Source: Pleuronectes platessa (Eukaryota > Chordata > Actinopteri > Pleuronectiformes > Pleuronectidae). Taken from it: 64,000 nucleotides of DNA. Under the pieces are notes generated by a model. That model was not told the DNA's origin, searched no databases, and worked only from the letters and a program-made list of their open reading frames with translations. Made by a program: the position numbers and the translations under genes. The stretch lies in NCBI RefSeq assembly GCF_947347685.1, contig NC_070637.1:15206848-15270847 (forward strand), read 5' to 3'. The stretch's first letter is position 1, and each line of letters opens with the position of its first letter. This document shows, piece after piece, positions 1 through 12,737 of the stretch.

Positions 1-401
1 ACTTCCTACTTCCCCTCCCTGCTCCTGCTCCTGCTTGCTGGTGTCTCATCACTGAAGGAGAGAGCAGATTTTTTTCAAGTTCAACGCAGGTCTAAAGGGA
101 TTTAGGATGAGTTTAAGTCAGGTCAAGTTTTCTCAATAATTCATTACAGCTTCTAGGAGAGTGCTGACAAATAAAATGACACTTCAACATCAAATCTGTG
201 CTAATAGGTAACCTGTAACTTTTCAAAGCTCAGTCAATGCAGTGAATAATAGAGTTTCACGTGGAGAAATCATGCATTTGCCTTAGATGAAGACAAAATA
301 TGGATTTAAACATAAATAACTTTTTTTGCCCCATTACTTGCGGTTGCATCTTGAGTTGTTTGCTGCTGTATTTCCATCTTCAGCCACTTCTCTTCTCCTC
401 C

Positions 402-441
402 GTTTGTGTGTGTGGTTGTTTATGTGTGTGTGTGTGTGTGT
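402..441. repeat. (TG)n microsatellite, imperfect
   Basis: Dinucleotide tract interrupted by TT and TA steps. Its translation yields only Cys/Val shadow frames. Confidence 0.85.
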
Positions 442-2470
442 CTTGTGGGTTCTTAACCGTGCAGGGAGGAAGAAGGTAGTTAGCAGTTAGTGGCAGCACA
501 CTGCCATTCTTTTAACAGCCCGCACACACCTCATTAACTCTCTTAATGAGTAAGTAATCAGACACGTTGCCGCTCTCTTTCTCTGTCTCCTCCTCCCCCT
601 TTTGAACGGCGGAATGAAATTAAGGGCATTTTTGGCGAGGATAAACATTTTCTTATCATGCGGTCGAGTCGAGAAATCAAGAAAACAAACACTCTGTTTT
701 AGTTACGCACACACAAACACACACTGTTAAAATAATTGCTCTTCCACTGGCACATATACGAGCACCAAACAGGCGCCTCTTTTCAGGATCGGCCGGTTTT
801 TATCAGTATGAAATCTAATCATTATGCTACAGGGATAAAAATGTTTTCTTAGCTCGACTGTCGGGCTGACCTGTGACTGCGAAGCTGTGGGACTGTTACC
901 AGCAAAACTTTAAGTAAACATTTGAAATTGTATTTTCCAGAGCTGTTATTAAGAAATCAACCTTACTTGCCCTTACAGTGAGAAAAAATGTGTCCCTCTC
1001 GAGTTACATGATGCATAAGTTGACCGAAAAAGACAAACAAACAGAGAGGAGGAGAAAGAAAGTAGTAAAGTAGGTGTTAAGATAGGTAATTGAATTAAAA
1101 TGCACATGTCCACATATCACCTCAAAGGACAGCGTTCGTATATCAAACCTTTAAAAAAAGATCAGATCAAATTGTGTCATTTATGATCCATCGTTATCTG
1201 CCAAGTGTGGAGGCACAGGGTTATGAAATCGTTCAGATATGAAAGACACAATTGTATGTGTTTGTGTGGAGGCAAGTGCGCACATGTGCATGTTTTCATT
1301 TGTGCATTAGAAGCTGTATATTACAGGCACTCTCGCACTTTGCAGCCCTGAGCCACTGCAGCCTCCCCACAAACTTCTTTAGCTGTCAGGAAATACAGTT
1401 ATAAGAATTGAAAGTGGGATTGTCATACATATAATATGGTAATCTCTTTACACAGATTTGTCTCTTTTTTTCGGATTGCTGGTATTAACATCCCATTGTG
1501 TACAGTATTAGTGCAGTGCACTGTGATAGAGATCAGAGGTTAATGATGTGAATCAGACAGGAACCAGACATTACATTCGGCGTACGGCTAATCTCCAGAC
1601 CAGGCGCCTTGAGCTATGTCTGATAACATTGCTCATTATTCCAGATATAGACTCTGCGGGGATTCTTGTAAACAGGCATATCAGTAGCTGACTTTATTGT
1701 CGGAGTGCTTTACACTGACTAAACGTTACTGCTGTTTGAGGTCTTGTGTGAGATAAACCCTAAATATCCTGATCGCATGCGGCGCGCTGCAGGGCCGGCA
1801 GTTCCTACGGCGAGAACACACCTGAAAACATGTGTGTTGCTCCATCATTAGGGCCACAATAGGAATGAACTGTGAGCAACGTCACCTAAAGAGAGCCAGG
1901 CTACGTTAATGAACTAACTGCCCACTTCGGGGTATGCAGTGCATTAAGGGTAAATCCATACCAGGTCCAATTTGTTTGAACACACTCACTCTCGCTCGCT
2001 CAGGCACTGCTCCACACACCTGTAATGAAAACAGACTGGTCGACATGGTGTGTGCAGGACCTGAGGAAACACAAAAGGTTGCAGGTCTGACATCATTATA
2101 CAGCCTTCTGTGAGAAGCCTGGACTGAGGCTGGAGGCTGCGGGGTCGTTTTTAACAGCACTGTAATGAGTGCTCGGACAGAGTGGAGGCAGTGGAGGGTG
2201 CATGGCCCTGAAGGTTTCCATGAATCCTTTTAGCCTGAACTAGAGGCCTGTGAGTGGAGTGAAGTTGGGGGTTAGGACCTGTGCTCCTGCTTCTGTCGGC
2301 TCTCCAGCTTCACAACCTGATGACCCCCACATTGGCTGTAGTCTGAGGCAAAATACACATTTTGGAAACTGGATTTGGCCTGATACTCAATGGGGGGAAG
2401 GATTTGATGCTGATTTTAAAAAAACAACAGAGAGGAGGGAAACTGTTTTAGATTTTTTCATCTTTTTAAA

Positions 2471-2560
2471 GCTGCTTTCAGACATGCACTGAACTCCGGA
2501 TATTCTCCTTAAATTCGCTCCAAGGAGAATGTCCCTCATATGTGAAATACAAACTCCGGA
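2471..2560. mobile_element. Inverted-repeat element, copy 1 (partial)
   Basis: Starts GCTTTCAGACATGCACTG, then GAACTCCGGATATTCTCC, with an internal hairpin formed by TATTCTCCTT and AAGGAGAATG. The same end sequence closes the copy at 38873-39090 in inverse orientation. The right terminus is not recognisable. Confidence 0.55.
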
Positions 2561-3589
2561 AATGGGGGGGCTGTAACACTAAATTTACTGTCATGACTTA
2601 GGGTTGGCCAATATCCCTCTTTTGCGGTGACTCCTCTTGTCTGTTTTTCGAAGGGGATCAGCGCTTCCCTGAAAATCCGCTTCCAAACTAATCAGAAATG
2701 TCAAACCTCTCAGAGCCAGCACGGCCGGGCCCGGGCTTAGAAAATACCAGTGAGGGGCAACCACAGACTATGCAAAGTACAGCACGGTCTCCCACAGAAA
2801 TGTCCTGTTTGCCGTTTTGAGAACGTGTAAATGCAGAAATGTAACGTTGCTAAATTGAATGCTGCTCTGGCTCCCGTAGGAGATGAACCCGACGATAAAT
2901 ACTCAAAAGGACACAGAAGACTGCAGCCTCCAAACCGTGACCACTGTGATTATTCTGTTAGATGTGACAGGAGAGTGAAAGAATCAGGCAGAGGGAGAAA
3001 GCCGATGTAATTGGGAGAAAGGCAGACTCTCTGGCACGGTGGATAGCATCATTTGGGGTTGTCATGGCGCAGTTTTTTGGGCACCCGTCGTCCCAGAACA
3101 GACCTACAGTTATGAAGCGACCTCCCAGGACCTTAGCATCTAATCCAATCAAACAGCGCCATAAGTGGGAGCATATAGATCACTCCAGCCAATCGCGTTA
3201 CAGCGTGCTAACAGGATTACGGAGGATTTAGTGTGTGGATCCCACCCGAGAGCTTTGATTTTACTACTTACACACATTTCATTGTATTCGTATTGTCAGA
3301 GCCTTCTCGCCTCGTCCCGCACTCCAGCCTCTCTTCGTCTCTCCGTCTTTCTGTCTGTCTCTCTCTCCTTGCTGCCACTATTGCCTCTGGCTCCCCAACA
3401 TCTCTGTCCTAGCACGGCAATCTGTTATCTTTTCTTGTTGTAACCCGGGGGCCGAACACACACATCCAGACGCGCTCAGAGGAGACATGCCGCACTCCAG
3501 ATGTCCAGGGGGAGAGGGTCATTAACAGTGTGTCTGCACCACGGCATGCATCGCCGTGTGTTTCAGCTGTGTGTGTGTGGCAGGAAGGT

Positions 3590-3700
3590 GAGAGGACTAA
3601 TTAGTCATCAGGTAGAGCTAAAGCATTCCGCTCACTCGGAGCAGCCGCCCTGATAAGAGGCACCATTATATGCCGGGTGCCAGACTGACTCAGCTTTCAA
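3590..3700. promoter_or_regulatory. Candidate regulatory stretch (homeodomain and GATA motifs)
   Basis: Complex sequence without repeats, carrying CTAATTAG (3597-3604) and TGATAAG close together inside a large slit1 intron. Slit gene introns are known to hold conserved enhancers. That this is one is inference only; cross-species alignment would decide. Confidence 0.2.
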
Positions 3701-4828
3701 CTCTGCTATCAGGCTGTTTTGCCACTAGTAGAACAAAAGAGCTGGAAGCAGCTCAACTGCTCTTTGCTCTGATTCCTGCCAGTGAGTGAGGAGGCCTGAA
3801 GCTGGTTTGAAGATTGGATTGGGATTCTGCAAAATGTGGCAGAGCAGATAGATTATTATTGTGTAGTCGCTTAAGTTGCGTGCTAACTGTATAACAGGAC
3901 TTTGTAGGCGAGTGCAGATGTTTTACAGATTTGCAGAGGGAATGAAAGCTCAGATGATAAAATAAGAGCGTGCCATCAGATGGAGTATTTATGCTCTCCT
4001 TGATGACAGGCCGGCGATGTGCGTGCTTGCATTGCGTTACATTTGATTGAGAATAAAACCATTGTTTTCCCAAGCTGCGACCGTGCTCATTTTATGGTCA
4101 CGTGACGTTAAATAAACAGCCGTCTTCTAATGGCGTGAGTGTAAAGATGGGGCAAGGCCCAACAAGTTAGTCGCTTTGATCCACTCACTGTACACACGCA
4201 TTGATTTCCCATGAAACACTGGGAACTGTGGGAAGAAAAATGCAATATTTTATTTCGGTAAAAGTTAAGTAGCTGTCTTGGATTTAATATAATAAGGCAA
4301 CAAAAAAAGCAAACACACAAATTCCATTTTTAATTGTGATGTATTTTGCCGCGGCCTACAGAGCGCTTTTAATTTCTGCTGCACCATAAAGGCACAACCA
4401 CCCATTCATTAGACAGATTGCACAACACAACCGCTTGTGGTGGGTTTCTGCTCCCATCTTTTGTATCCCACCGAAACAATGTGCAATATTCATGCCAAGG
4501 ACGGACCATTGGGTATACTGTGCGAGCTTGATGTGTTGTGGCAGTCATGGGAGATTGTTTTAACATCACCCCCTGGAGTTTTATAAGTGGGGGATACTCG
4601 TTGAGTGCATTGTGGGATTGTGTGCTGTGGTGTACATGAATATTAAAAAAGTAATAATCATCAGGACCCTTAGAAAAAACTCTTGTGTAGTTTTATAGTT
4701 GCTGGTTTGAACTTTGGCCTCTCTGTGGGCGACCATGAGCACTTTGTTTACGTCCGTCTGTGCTGTGGGAGCCCTCCGTGTGTATGTTTGTGTGTTTCAA
4801 GGCAGGAGCCTTAACAGCGCCTTACAGT

Positions 4829-4849
4829 TTCTCTGTGTACTGTGTGTGT

Positions 4850-4881
<32 letters not shown>

Positions 4882-4882
4882 A
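4829..4882. repeat. (TG)n microsatellite, imperfect
   Basis: TG-rich tract with an uninterrupted run in its right half. It lies about 200 bases before the CA tract at 5081. Confidence 0.85.
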
Positions 4883-5080
4883 GAGGAGCGACAGAGCCGT
4901 TCACAGTGAGGTTAGCTCACCATTTAAATGGCAGACAAAAGACTCCGCTAATTAGAACTATGGCTACTTGTGTTTCTCTCATTCTCCGTCCCCCCCAACC
5001 CTCCCCTCCCCTCCGTCACTTTCTTGCTTTCCACACATATGCACTTTTCAAAAGCCTTATTTGTACCCTCCCAAGTGCTG

Positions 5081-5093
5081 GACACACGCACGC

Positions 5094-5151
<58 letters not shown>

Positions 5152-5164
5152 ACACACACACACA
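5081..5164. repeat. (CA)n microsatellite
   Basis: Long CA run with a few G interruptions at the left and one TA step near the right end. It gives rise to meaningless His/Thr and Val/Cys open frames on both strands. Confidence 0.95.
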
Positions 5165-5682
5165 GCCCAAAGATAAAGTTCTTTGTGCAACCGCGTCCTA
5201 ATGAATCCGCCCCACAGGATCGGTGAGGACCCCTCGCTGGTCGCTGCCCTGCTGCCTGCTTGTTGGGTCTGTGCGCAGGCAGCGAGTTGGTCACCTCACA
5301 CCGCAGTGTGGTCAAGGCACAGAGAACAAATTATAGCAAGAGTGAACACTGGATAACTCGCAGCCACTGTAAAATAACCACTCCATTGTGAGCAGAGCTC
5401 CCCATGCTGTAACACCTAAGGGCTTTGGTGCACATTAGAGAGGGAAACAAACTGCCCTCAGCTTTCTGTTCTACACCGATGACTGTGGTAACAAGGAGGT
5501 GACTGAACAGAGTGGGAATAGCTCTGGTTGAAAAAAACTGCTTTAACTCTGAAAGCCGGCCTTTATGCAGGAAGTTGATCAAATGTGTTTGTACCGATTC
5601 CAAACAAATCCAAACCTGGACATTGACTCACGTTGTGCAGTGTAAGTTATGTGTAACTCATGTCTGCTTATTGTCTCCACAG

Positions 5683-5754
5683 AGATCTGAGTGAGAACTT
5701 CATCCAGTCCATCCCCAGAAAAGCCTTCAGAGGAGCCACAGACATCAAAAACCT
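5683..5754 (+). CDS. slit1: slit1 exon: D1 leucine-rich repeat
   Basis: Acceptor CTCCACAG, donor GTGAGT, 72 bases, phase 2 to phase 2, the standard one-LRR cassette. It encodes DLSENFIQSIPRKAFRGAT followed by DIKNL, nearly identical to vertebrate Slit1 D1. First exon visible in the window. Confidence 0.95.
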
Positions 5755-8700
5755 GTGAGTACCTCGCCCTCTTCAGCAGGAACCCATTTACTTAGAGGTC
5801 ATTACCTCCGTCCAGGTTCCATTTTCACCCCTGTGCATTTGTTGGTTTGTTTATATGTAAGCAACACTGAGTGTGTGAAAGCTTGATTGAATTTAAAGGG
5901 CATGTTGGGTCTTGGTGGAGGAATGCATTCTGCTATAGTTTACATCAGTGATTATTGTGTAATCTATAGAATATTTGCATATGGTAAAACAAATGCCCAT
6001 CAAAAGCTTCCAAAGCCGATTATGATGTCTACAGATGTTTCTTTTTTGGGCTCTGTCAGCCTAAAAAGCTAAAGAAACAGATATTCAATGGCATTCAAGT
6101 CTAAGAAAATGCAAACATATTCAAGCTTGAGAGGATGGAAACAATGAATATGGCTTTGAAATTGTTACGAGTGTATAAAATATGTTTTCTTCGTTAGTGA
6201 CAGTTGATCAGTGACAATTAAAGGGCTAGTTCACCCAAAAATGAAAATTCACTCATTATCTACTCACCACTATGCCGATGGAGGGGTGGGTGCAGTTTCA
6301 TTGGATTTGGCAGCAATGCTGTTTACCCCTGAAACTCCAAAACTTCACCCACCCTTCCATCGGCATAGTGGTTAGTAGAAAGTGAGTGCAATTTCATTTT
6401 TGGGTGAACTATCCCCTTAAATCACACGTAGCTCCTGTTCATTCACAACTCGCTCTGATTAATTCTAGCATGCTCACAGTGTTTTTTCTGTATGGGTTAA
6501 CAGCCCTCTGTAGTCGTGTTTGTGTATGCATGTTCAGTGGATTGTATATCACTCTGATGGAGTAGACTACCTACCTCGCGCTCACACACGCAGCTCCCCA
6601 AAGACGTCTCGTAGCAACTGTGATTTACATCCTCGCCAGAGTGTATGCACATTCACATGCACTCACAGATTTACGTTGTGTATCATTGCAGATAAACAAC
6701 CAGTAAAGTCGCCTTGCGCTGCTCTTGGGGTTACTTGAGCTGCGGTGACTAAACCAGTATCGATTTACCATGGTCCATCAGTGTACCACTCACAGTATCG
6801 ATGATTACAACTACTCCACGGGGAGACTGAAAGATTGTGCGTGTGTGTCTTGTGTAACAAAGCCTCTCTCTCTCTCCCTCCGCGTGCTCTGCAGTCAGCT
6901 GGACAAAAACCACATCGCCTGCATCGAGGATGGAGCCTTCAGAGCTCTGAGGGGCCTGGAAGTGCTGTAAGTATCTGAAGTGGTGGTATTTCATCCAGCC
7001 CCACCCTGTACCATTCCATTCAAGTTTGATGAAGAAACGAGATAAGTGAAGACCTTGTTTTGTCCTGCCAATAACCACAGCTAATATATACACATAGCAC
7101 AGGCCTTTAATTAGTATGGCCTCGGTTAGGATGCCAAAATACCCCCAGTGGGCCTCGTGAGGGGGGCCTGCATCACGGAGGCCAAGCTCCATTAACTCAT
7201 TGTTCCACACATTTGACAGACGCGTTCCCCTCCATCACATTAACACCCCACCTACCCGCCCCACCACCTCCCTCTGCACCCCATCCAGCCCTGGGCGGGG
7301 GCCATCTGACAAGGGAGCTCCGACCATCTCGGAGCTAAAAAATCCCATTCATGTGAGCGTGCCACCCTGGACGACCACGCTGTGCAGCTTTTAGAACGTT
7401 TAATTAATCATCCCTTGTCAAAACTCATAATCACAGGCTTCTGTTGGAACGCTCCACCTGAAACAATGTGGACGCGCAGCGACAAAGGCACTTTGACAGC
7501 CTTGTTGTTTTGATGGGGAAAGACGGAGCTGTGCATGTGTGTTTGTGGGGGGGGATTTCTTTTGAGGGGGTGGGAAGACCACAAAAAATAAAATGCCATT
7601 AAAGGCTGCTTTCATGGCATGGATGGATTGCACATGTAGTGATAGGGTTGTCATATCGGTGAAAGAGGCAGAGGTGGGGGGGGCGTGTTGACGGCGTCTG
7701 TATGCATAGGTTTTATGGGGGAGGAGGACAGGTTGTGTTAAAAGGGGGAGCAGGTTGAAAAATGGTAAAGGGTTATTAGGCTGATGAAATTACCTGATTC
7801 TCTCTCTGCAGCTGATGCCCAGGGTTCGAGAGAAGTGCGTCCGTGTGTGTGTGTGTGTGTGTGCATCTGTGTGTGTGTGTGTGTGTGTGTTGTACATCTC
7901 TCGGACTACAAGTCTCTTGTGATCGTGCGTGTATGTGCATGCGCGTGTGTACATTTGCATGCATGACTGTACGTATGCGTGGGAGGTGCGAGGGCTTCCC
8001 ATCTGTGTGGAATGAGGTGTTATTCCCAGTGGGACACCACAAAGAGAGATGGAGAGAAAAGAGAGGGAGGAGGGGGGGATGGATTTATAAAGATGGAACG
8101 GAAAAGGACGGGCGCATCCAAACTCTTTTAGAAGTATAAATTTGAAAACCACATTTCTTACCCCCCGTGCTGACAACGTGTTGACATGTTTGGTAATTTC
8201 AGTTTTTTTCTAATTTACAGAACGCTGAACAACAACAACATCAGCAGCATCCCAGTCTCCAGCTTCAACCACATGCCCAAGCTCCGAACCTTGTAAGTCA
8301 CACCTGGGCCACCACGACAATTCACTACCCCTCTTGAGATTTACTCTAAGATAAAACTTTATTCCACAAACACTGCACAGAAGAGACAATGCAGCAGTCA
8401 CATATGCTGGAATGGGAGTAGATAGGTTTCTATCATTCCAGGCATTGCTGGGAGGCAGCCATAACAGCACCACAGAGGGGTCTGTAGCATTGCCAAGGGC
8501 CATTATCCCCCCCATCTAAAGCACACACAACAACAACATGCCCAGATAGACACAAATAGCCCCAGCAGCCTATTGTGTATTGTGCCTCGTATGTGATTAC
8601 TAAATCTGAAATTAGTACAAATTAAAACAATTATCCGAGCTAAAATGCTCAGGGCCGTGACTCCACTGTTCTTGTGGTGACTCTTTGGGCTTCCTCGCTC

Positions 8701-10138
8701 CCCGTGGGGTTGCATTATATAGCCTCTCTGTGTGTACACACATGTATGTCTGTGCACATGGGTTTGCAAGTTAGCATATGTGCTCCAGAGGTCCACCGCA
8801 CCACAGCAAGAGTTATTCTAGACAGACACAGCAATCCTGGAATGCTGTGTTTGGAGTGCTGGGTTTAGAAAAGTCCTCTTTAGCGTTCCTTCTTTTTAGA
8901 ATGTGCCATTTACAATCATCCATGAAGTGTATTATTTAGTGTGTTTCCCCACAGGGATGTGATGCGATGAGAGGAAAGAATAGATGCTGTTTATCCTATT
9001 TTCAGTTGGAGATATTTTAGATAGCAAAGAGGCAAAGAGGTGAAGATCTGTTAATGCATCCATGTTCATTTATTTTATACTTTCTGCTTTTTTAACAGCC
9101 GTCTCCACTCCAACAATCTCAACTGTGACTGTCATCTGGCCTGGTTGGCCCAGTGGCTCAGACAGAGGCCAACAATTGGTCTATTCACCCAGTGCACCAC
9201 ACCTCCTGAGCTCAGAGGACTCAATGTGGCAGAGGTGCAGAAACACGAATTCAGCTGCTCAGGTAAGACTTGTAGAGTAACATCAAATCTGCTTTCAGAC
9301 GTGCACTGGACTCAGTTTCTATGGACTTTATCAACCTGGCCTCTTCTAGTAAAAAGTCTGTAGAAATCCAGGAGAAGTGGATGTTTGAACACAGCATGGG
9401 GTTCGCCCGCTGGATTCACTGCGAGCGAGTTGTTTCTTTTGTGAACTCGTTGTGTAGAGAACCTCCCGCTGCGTAGTGAATGTGTGAAAGGCAAACTCTG
9501 AGTAAACTCTGTCGCTAATTCTCCAGATTTTACCCGTAGGTCATGTCTGAAAACATGTTTATTATTAATTAAGTCATTAACATGCACAGAGGAAAGGGAA
9601 CTATTCTCCTCCAGCATCTCAAAAAGAGAAACTTTTTGCAACAGATGGTTACTTTGATCAGATCATTCGATCACTCATGCCAAAACCTCCCTCGCTCTTG
9701 CTCGTAAATATTCTCCTCCCTACACTGACCCATTGTGATTGTCTCAGTGTCTTCACCTGGCAGCCACCTGACCGCTCCTCATGCCGCCGGGCAGCCCCCT
9801 GGCTCTCTCCTCCTGCCCTTTCATGTGTCTCCAGCTTTCAGGAGCTGGCAGCAGTGCCAGGAAAATATGCCTGACATGTATAAAAACCCACAGCTGGCGC
9901 AAAGTGAGCCCCCGCTGACAGTAGTACCCCGCTCCTCAGTTGTCATTATTCATGACCTCTCACCTCCTCGCACATGGATCACTGTGGCTTTGAACTTGCA
10001 GCGACTGAGGGAGAGAGCATGTGCATGTGGGCGTGCACCGGGGTTATCATATCAGGACAATGGAAAAACAGCATGAGAACCTTCACTCCCCACAAGGCCA
10101 TCTCATTCTCAACACCAGCTGCGAGGAGCGAGTCTGTC

Positions 10139-10194
<56 letters not shown>

Positions 10195-12672
10195 TGTGGG
10201 TGTAGGTGTGTGTGTTTGTGTGTGTGGGTGTATGTCCCTCTCTCTCCATGGGTTGTGATTTTTACGCAGCCATACGGCGTGACAGCACAGATCATTAACT
10301 ATTCATCGCCCAGGGAAAGAGACTCAAGGCGTGGGAGTGTAATGATACGGAAGGGGAGCAGGGGGGTGTCGGGGAAACTTTGGGGTCTGGTTGGTTGAAG
10401 ACACAGAAAGTTGAGGATTAGCATGACTGGCAGCTGGAGACTATGAAACGTGCTGATATCACGTTTCCTCTTGTACGAACTGGTTTTGTGGTTTATTTAA
10501 GAAAACTGTGAGTAGATCAACACTGATTGGTTCTCTGGGAGTCTCAATAGCGAATGATCATTTACAATTTATCAGTCAAAACAAACAGGATGGACACAAA
10601 AACTATGGCTTTGTTTCTCTGCCTCTCTGTGTGACATGTATTCATGCATTCACACAAACACATATTCCCAGTTTCTCCTTGAGTGGATGAGTGACCAGAA
10701 GTTGAACTCCCAGTGAAGGACTCATTAGGAGCTGGCTCACTGGCACATACACATAAAACACACACACGCAAACACGCACACACACTTGTTTAGCACAGTG
10801 TGTTTTTTTTCTGCGTGTTAACTAGTTTGTGTTGCGACCAGGCCAGGCCACCTGCGGGGGATTTGGGGCGGGGTGGCGCTGTGTCGGAGGAGCAGAGAGG
10901 AGGGAGGGGAGAGGCGAGTTGTTGTTGTGAAATCCAGGAGAAGGAGAAACAGGGTACAGCGAGTTATTCGTTTTTGCAAAATGTGATAAAATGCTGCAGC
11001 GCTCTCGGCATCACGACTCACTGACTCCCTGTATTCGGCTGGAATATTGGACATTTTTGTCAGTAACGAGCAGAGCAACACGTTTACTGCTTCACTTTGA
11101 AGCTTAATATCACATTTTTCCAGGCAGTCATTTCTCATCATCAACCCAGAGTTCGATATTTAAAAGAAGCTATGAATTTTAAAAGATTGATTTAGAAAAA
11201 GAAAAAAAAAACTAAATCTGGTTTAATATTTGATTTAAGAATTATTATTTTCAGAGTAAACACTTCTTGGTTTAATTTTAATTAGGTAAACAGACTCCGG
11301 TGCATGACCACCAGCTCATTTGAGTTTTCTCTCCGTTTTCATCTTCACTTTCAAAGACCCCGAAGCAGTTCGAGCTTCTCTCAGAAAATCGTCTTATTTA
11401 TTTTATGCGAACAGAGGAAAACAAGATTTTTCACTGTGAGAGGACTTTGTGTCTGTATCCATTAGCTCCTTTGGAGAACATCAGGAAAATATGAGGGTTT
11501 AACATAAATACCTCTACCATTTTCATCGTAATTATTCATAATCCTCTGACTGGAGTTTAGATTAGAGCGACTTAAGTTTGTCGGAGCGGCTCCTGCAGTG
11601 AATCTACCAAGCAAAACATTTCCATGTACACGCCCCTGATCATTCACATGCTGCTTGCGCTAATTTAGGGTTACAGAAGAGAGAATTAATGACTCTTGCA
11701 GTGAATTACTGCTCCCAAGGAATAATAAATGAAATAAAAATATTATGTTTGAAATGGGCAATGAGCAATAAAGTAATAAAGTGCTTGAGGGGTGGAATAA
11801 AATACAACTTGTGCTGTGGGAAACAGGGAAGAAGTGACTGTGAAAAGAAAGAAAGGGGGGAGAGAAGAGAGGGAGAAGCTTGCTGTTGTGCTAGAAGGTA
11901 ATTTAAGGGAAGGGACAAATGGAAAAAAGGAGAATGATAACATTTTGAAATGATGAGGAAAAAAAGGGGGAGTGAGGTTAAATGTAAAGGTGTGTGAGGA
12001 CGGGAGGTAATGGGCTGCAGTGGCAGGGATATGGATGTGGGGAGGCTGAAAATAGAGAGAGAGAGAACGGAAAGAGCAGCCGTACGAGGAGAGAGAAGAA
12101 AGCAAATAAAACAAGGGAAATGGGACGGGAATAGAGTGGCAGCGACGGCGGAGGGGGAACGATCTAATGGGGGAAACAGCACTAAGACAGAACGTGGGAC
12201 GAGCGCACATCAAACAGCCTCACCTCAAGTATACCTGTCAGAGAGCTGTCATTGTTAAGGCCTCTCCAGCTGTGCTGTGCACTCTCCCTGATCCCAGACC
12301 TGTCAAATGTGCCATGTTAGATCCGAGGGGACTTCTTCTCTGCCCTACACCTGATCCCAGATGTGTCAAACCTCATGCCATACCAGATCACAGGGCCTCA
12401 GATCACGCAGGTTGAGCGACTGCGCACTCTTGATGCTATTTGTTGTGTTTACCTGCTTCCCAGTTCCGTCAGAGCTTCCCCTCCCTTCAGTTAACCGTTC
12501 AGCCACGGACATGAAACCTGACCTCAAACATTGGTCAATAGCTAAATGGTCCGATGGCTAAACCCGCCGACCTCATGGTAAAGTTTGGGTGTTTGGCAGC
12601 GATCTTAACTCCCTGTTTAAGGGAGTGGAGTTGTGAGCACCGTGATTTCCCTGTCGCTGACTTTCACCATCA

Positions 12673-12737
<65 letters not shown>

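Larger units (their letters stand above)
1..5682 (+). other. slit1: slit1 intron before the first visible exon
   Basis: No exon with splice sites and Slit homology is seen before 5683, so this is the 3' part of an intron. It holds TG and CA tracts, a partial inverted-repeat element near 2471-2560, and a homeodomain/GATA-rich stretch at 3590-3700. Small open frames here carry no recognisable protein. Confidence 0.7.
5755..6894 (+). other. slit1: slit1 intron, repeat-bearing
   Basis: Contains a fish dispersed-repeat fragment (5797-5932) and a palindromic TTAA-flanked element (6218-6420). A pyrimidine tract precedes the next acceptor. Confidence 0.85.

Noticed and set aside
136..140. CtBP-like ALDLC in the long lcor exon (residues of the open frame)
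   Set aside because: The position of the Pro and the Cys after DL depart from PxDLS, so it is too weak to claim. The two good CtBP motifs are in the upstream exons. Coordinates given here are protein residues; the DNA lies near minus 53091-53077.
4714..5226. 170-codon frame rich in Cys/Val and His/Thr
   Set aside because: Translation of TG and CA microsatellites. No homology, no coding texture; similar frames at 7784-8176, 10021-10398 and 20160-20435 were dropped for the same reason.
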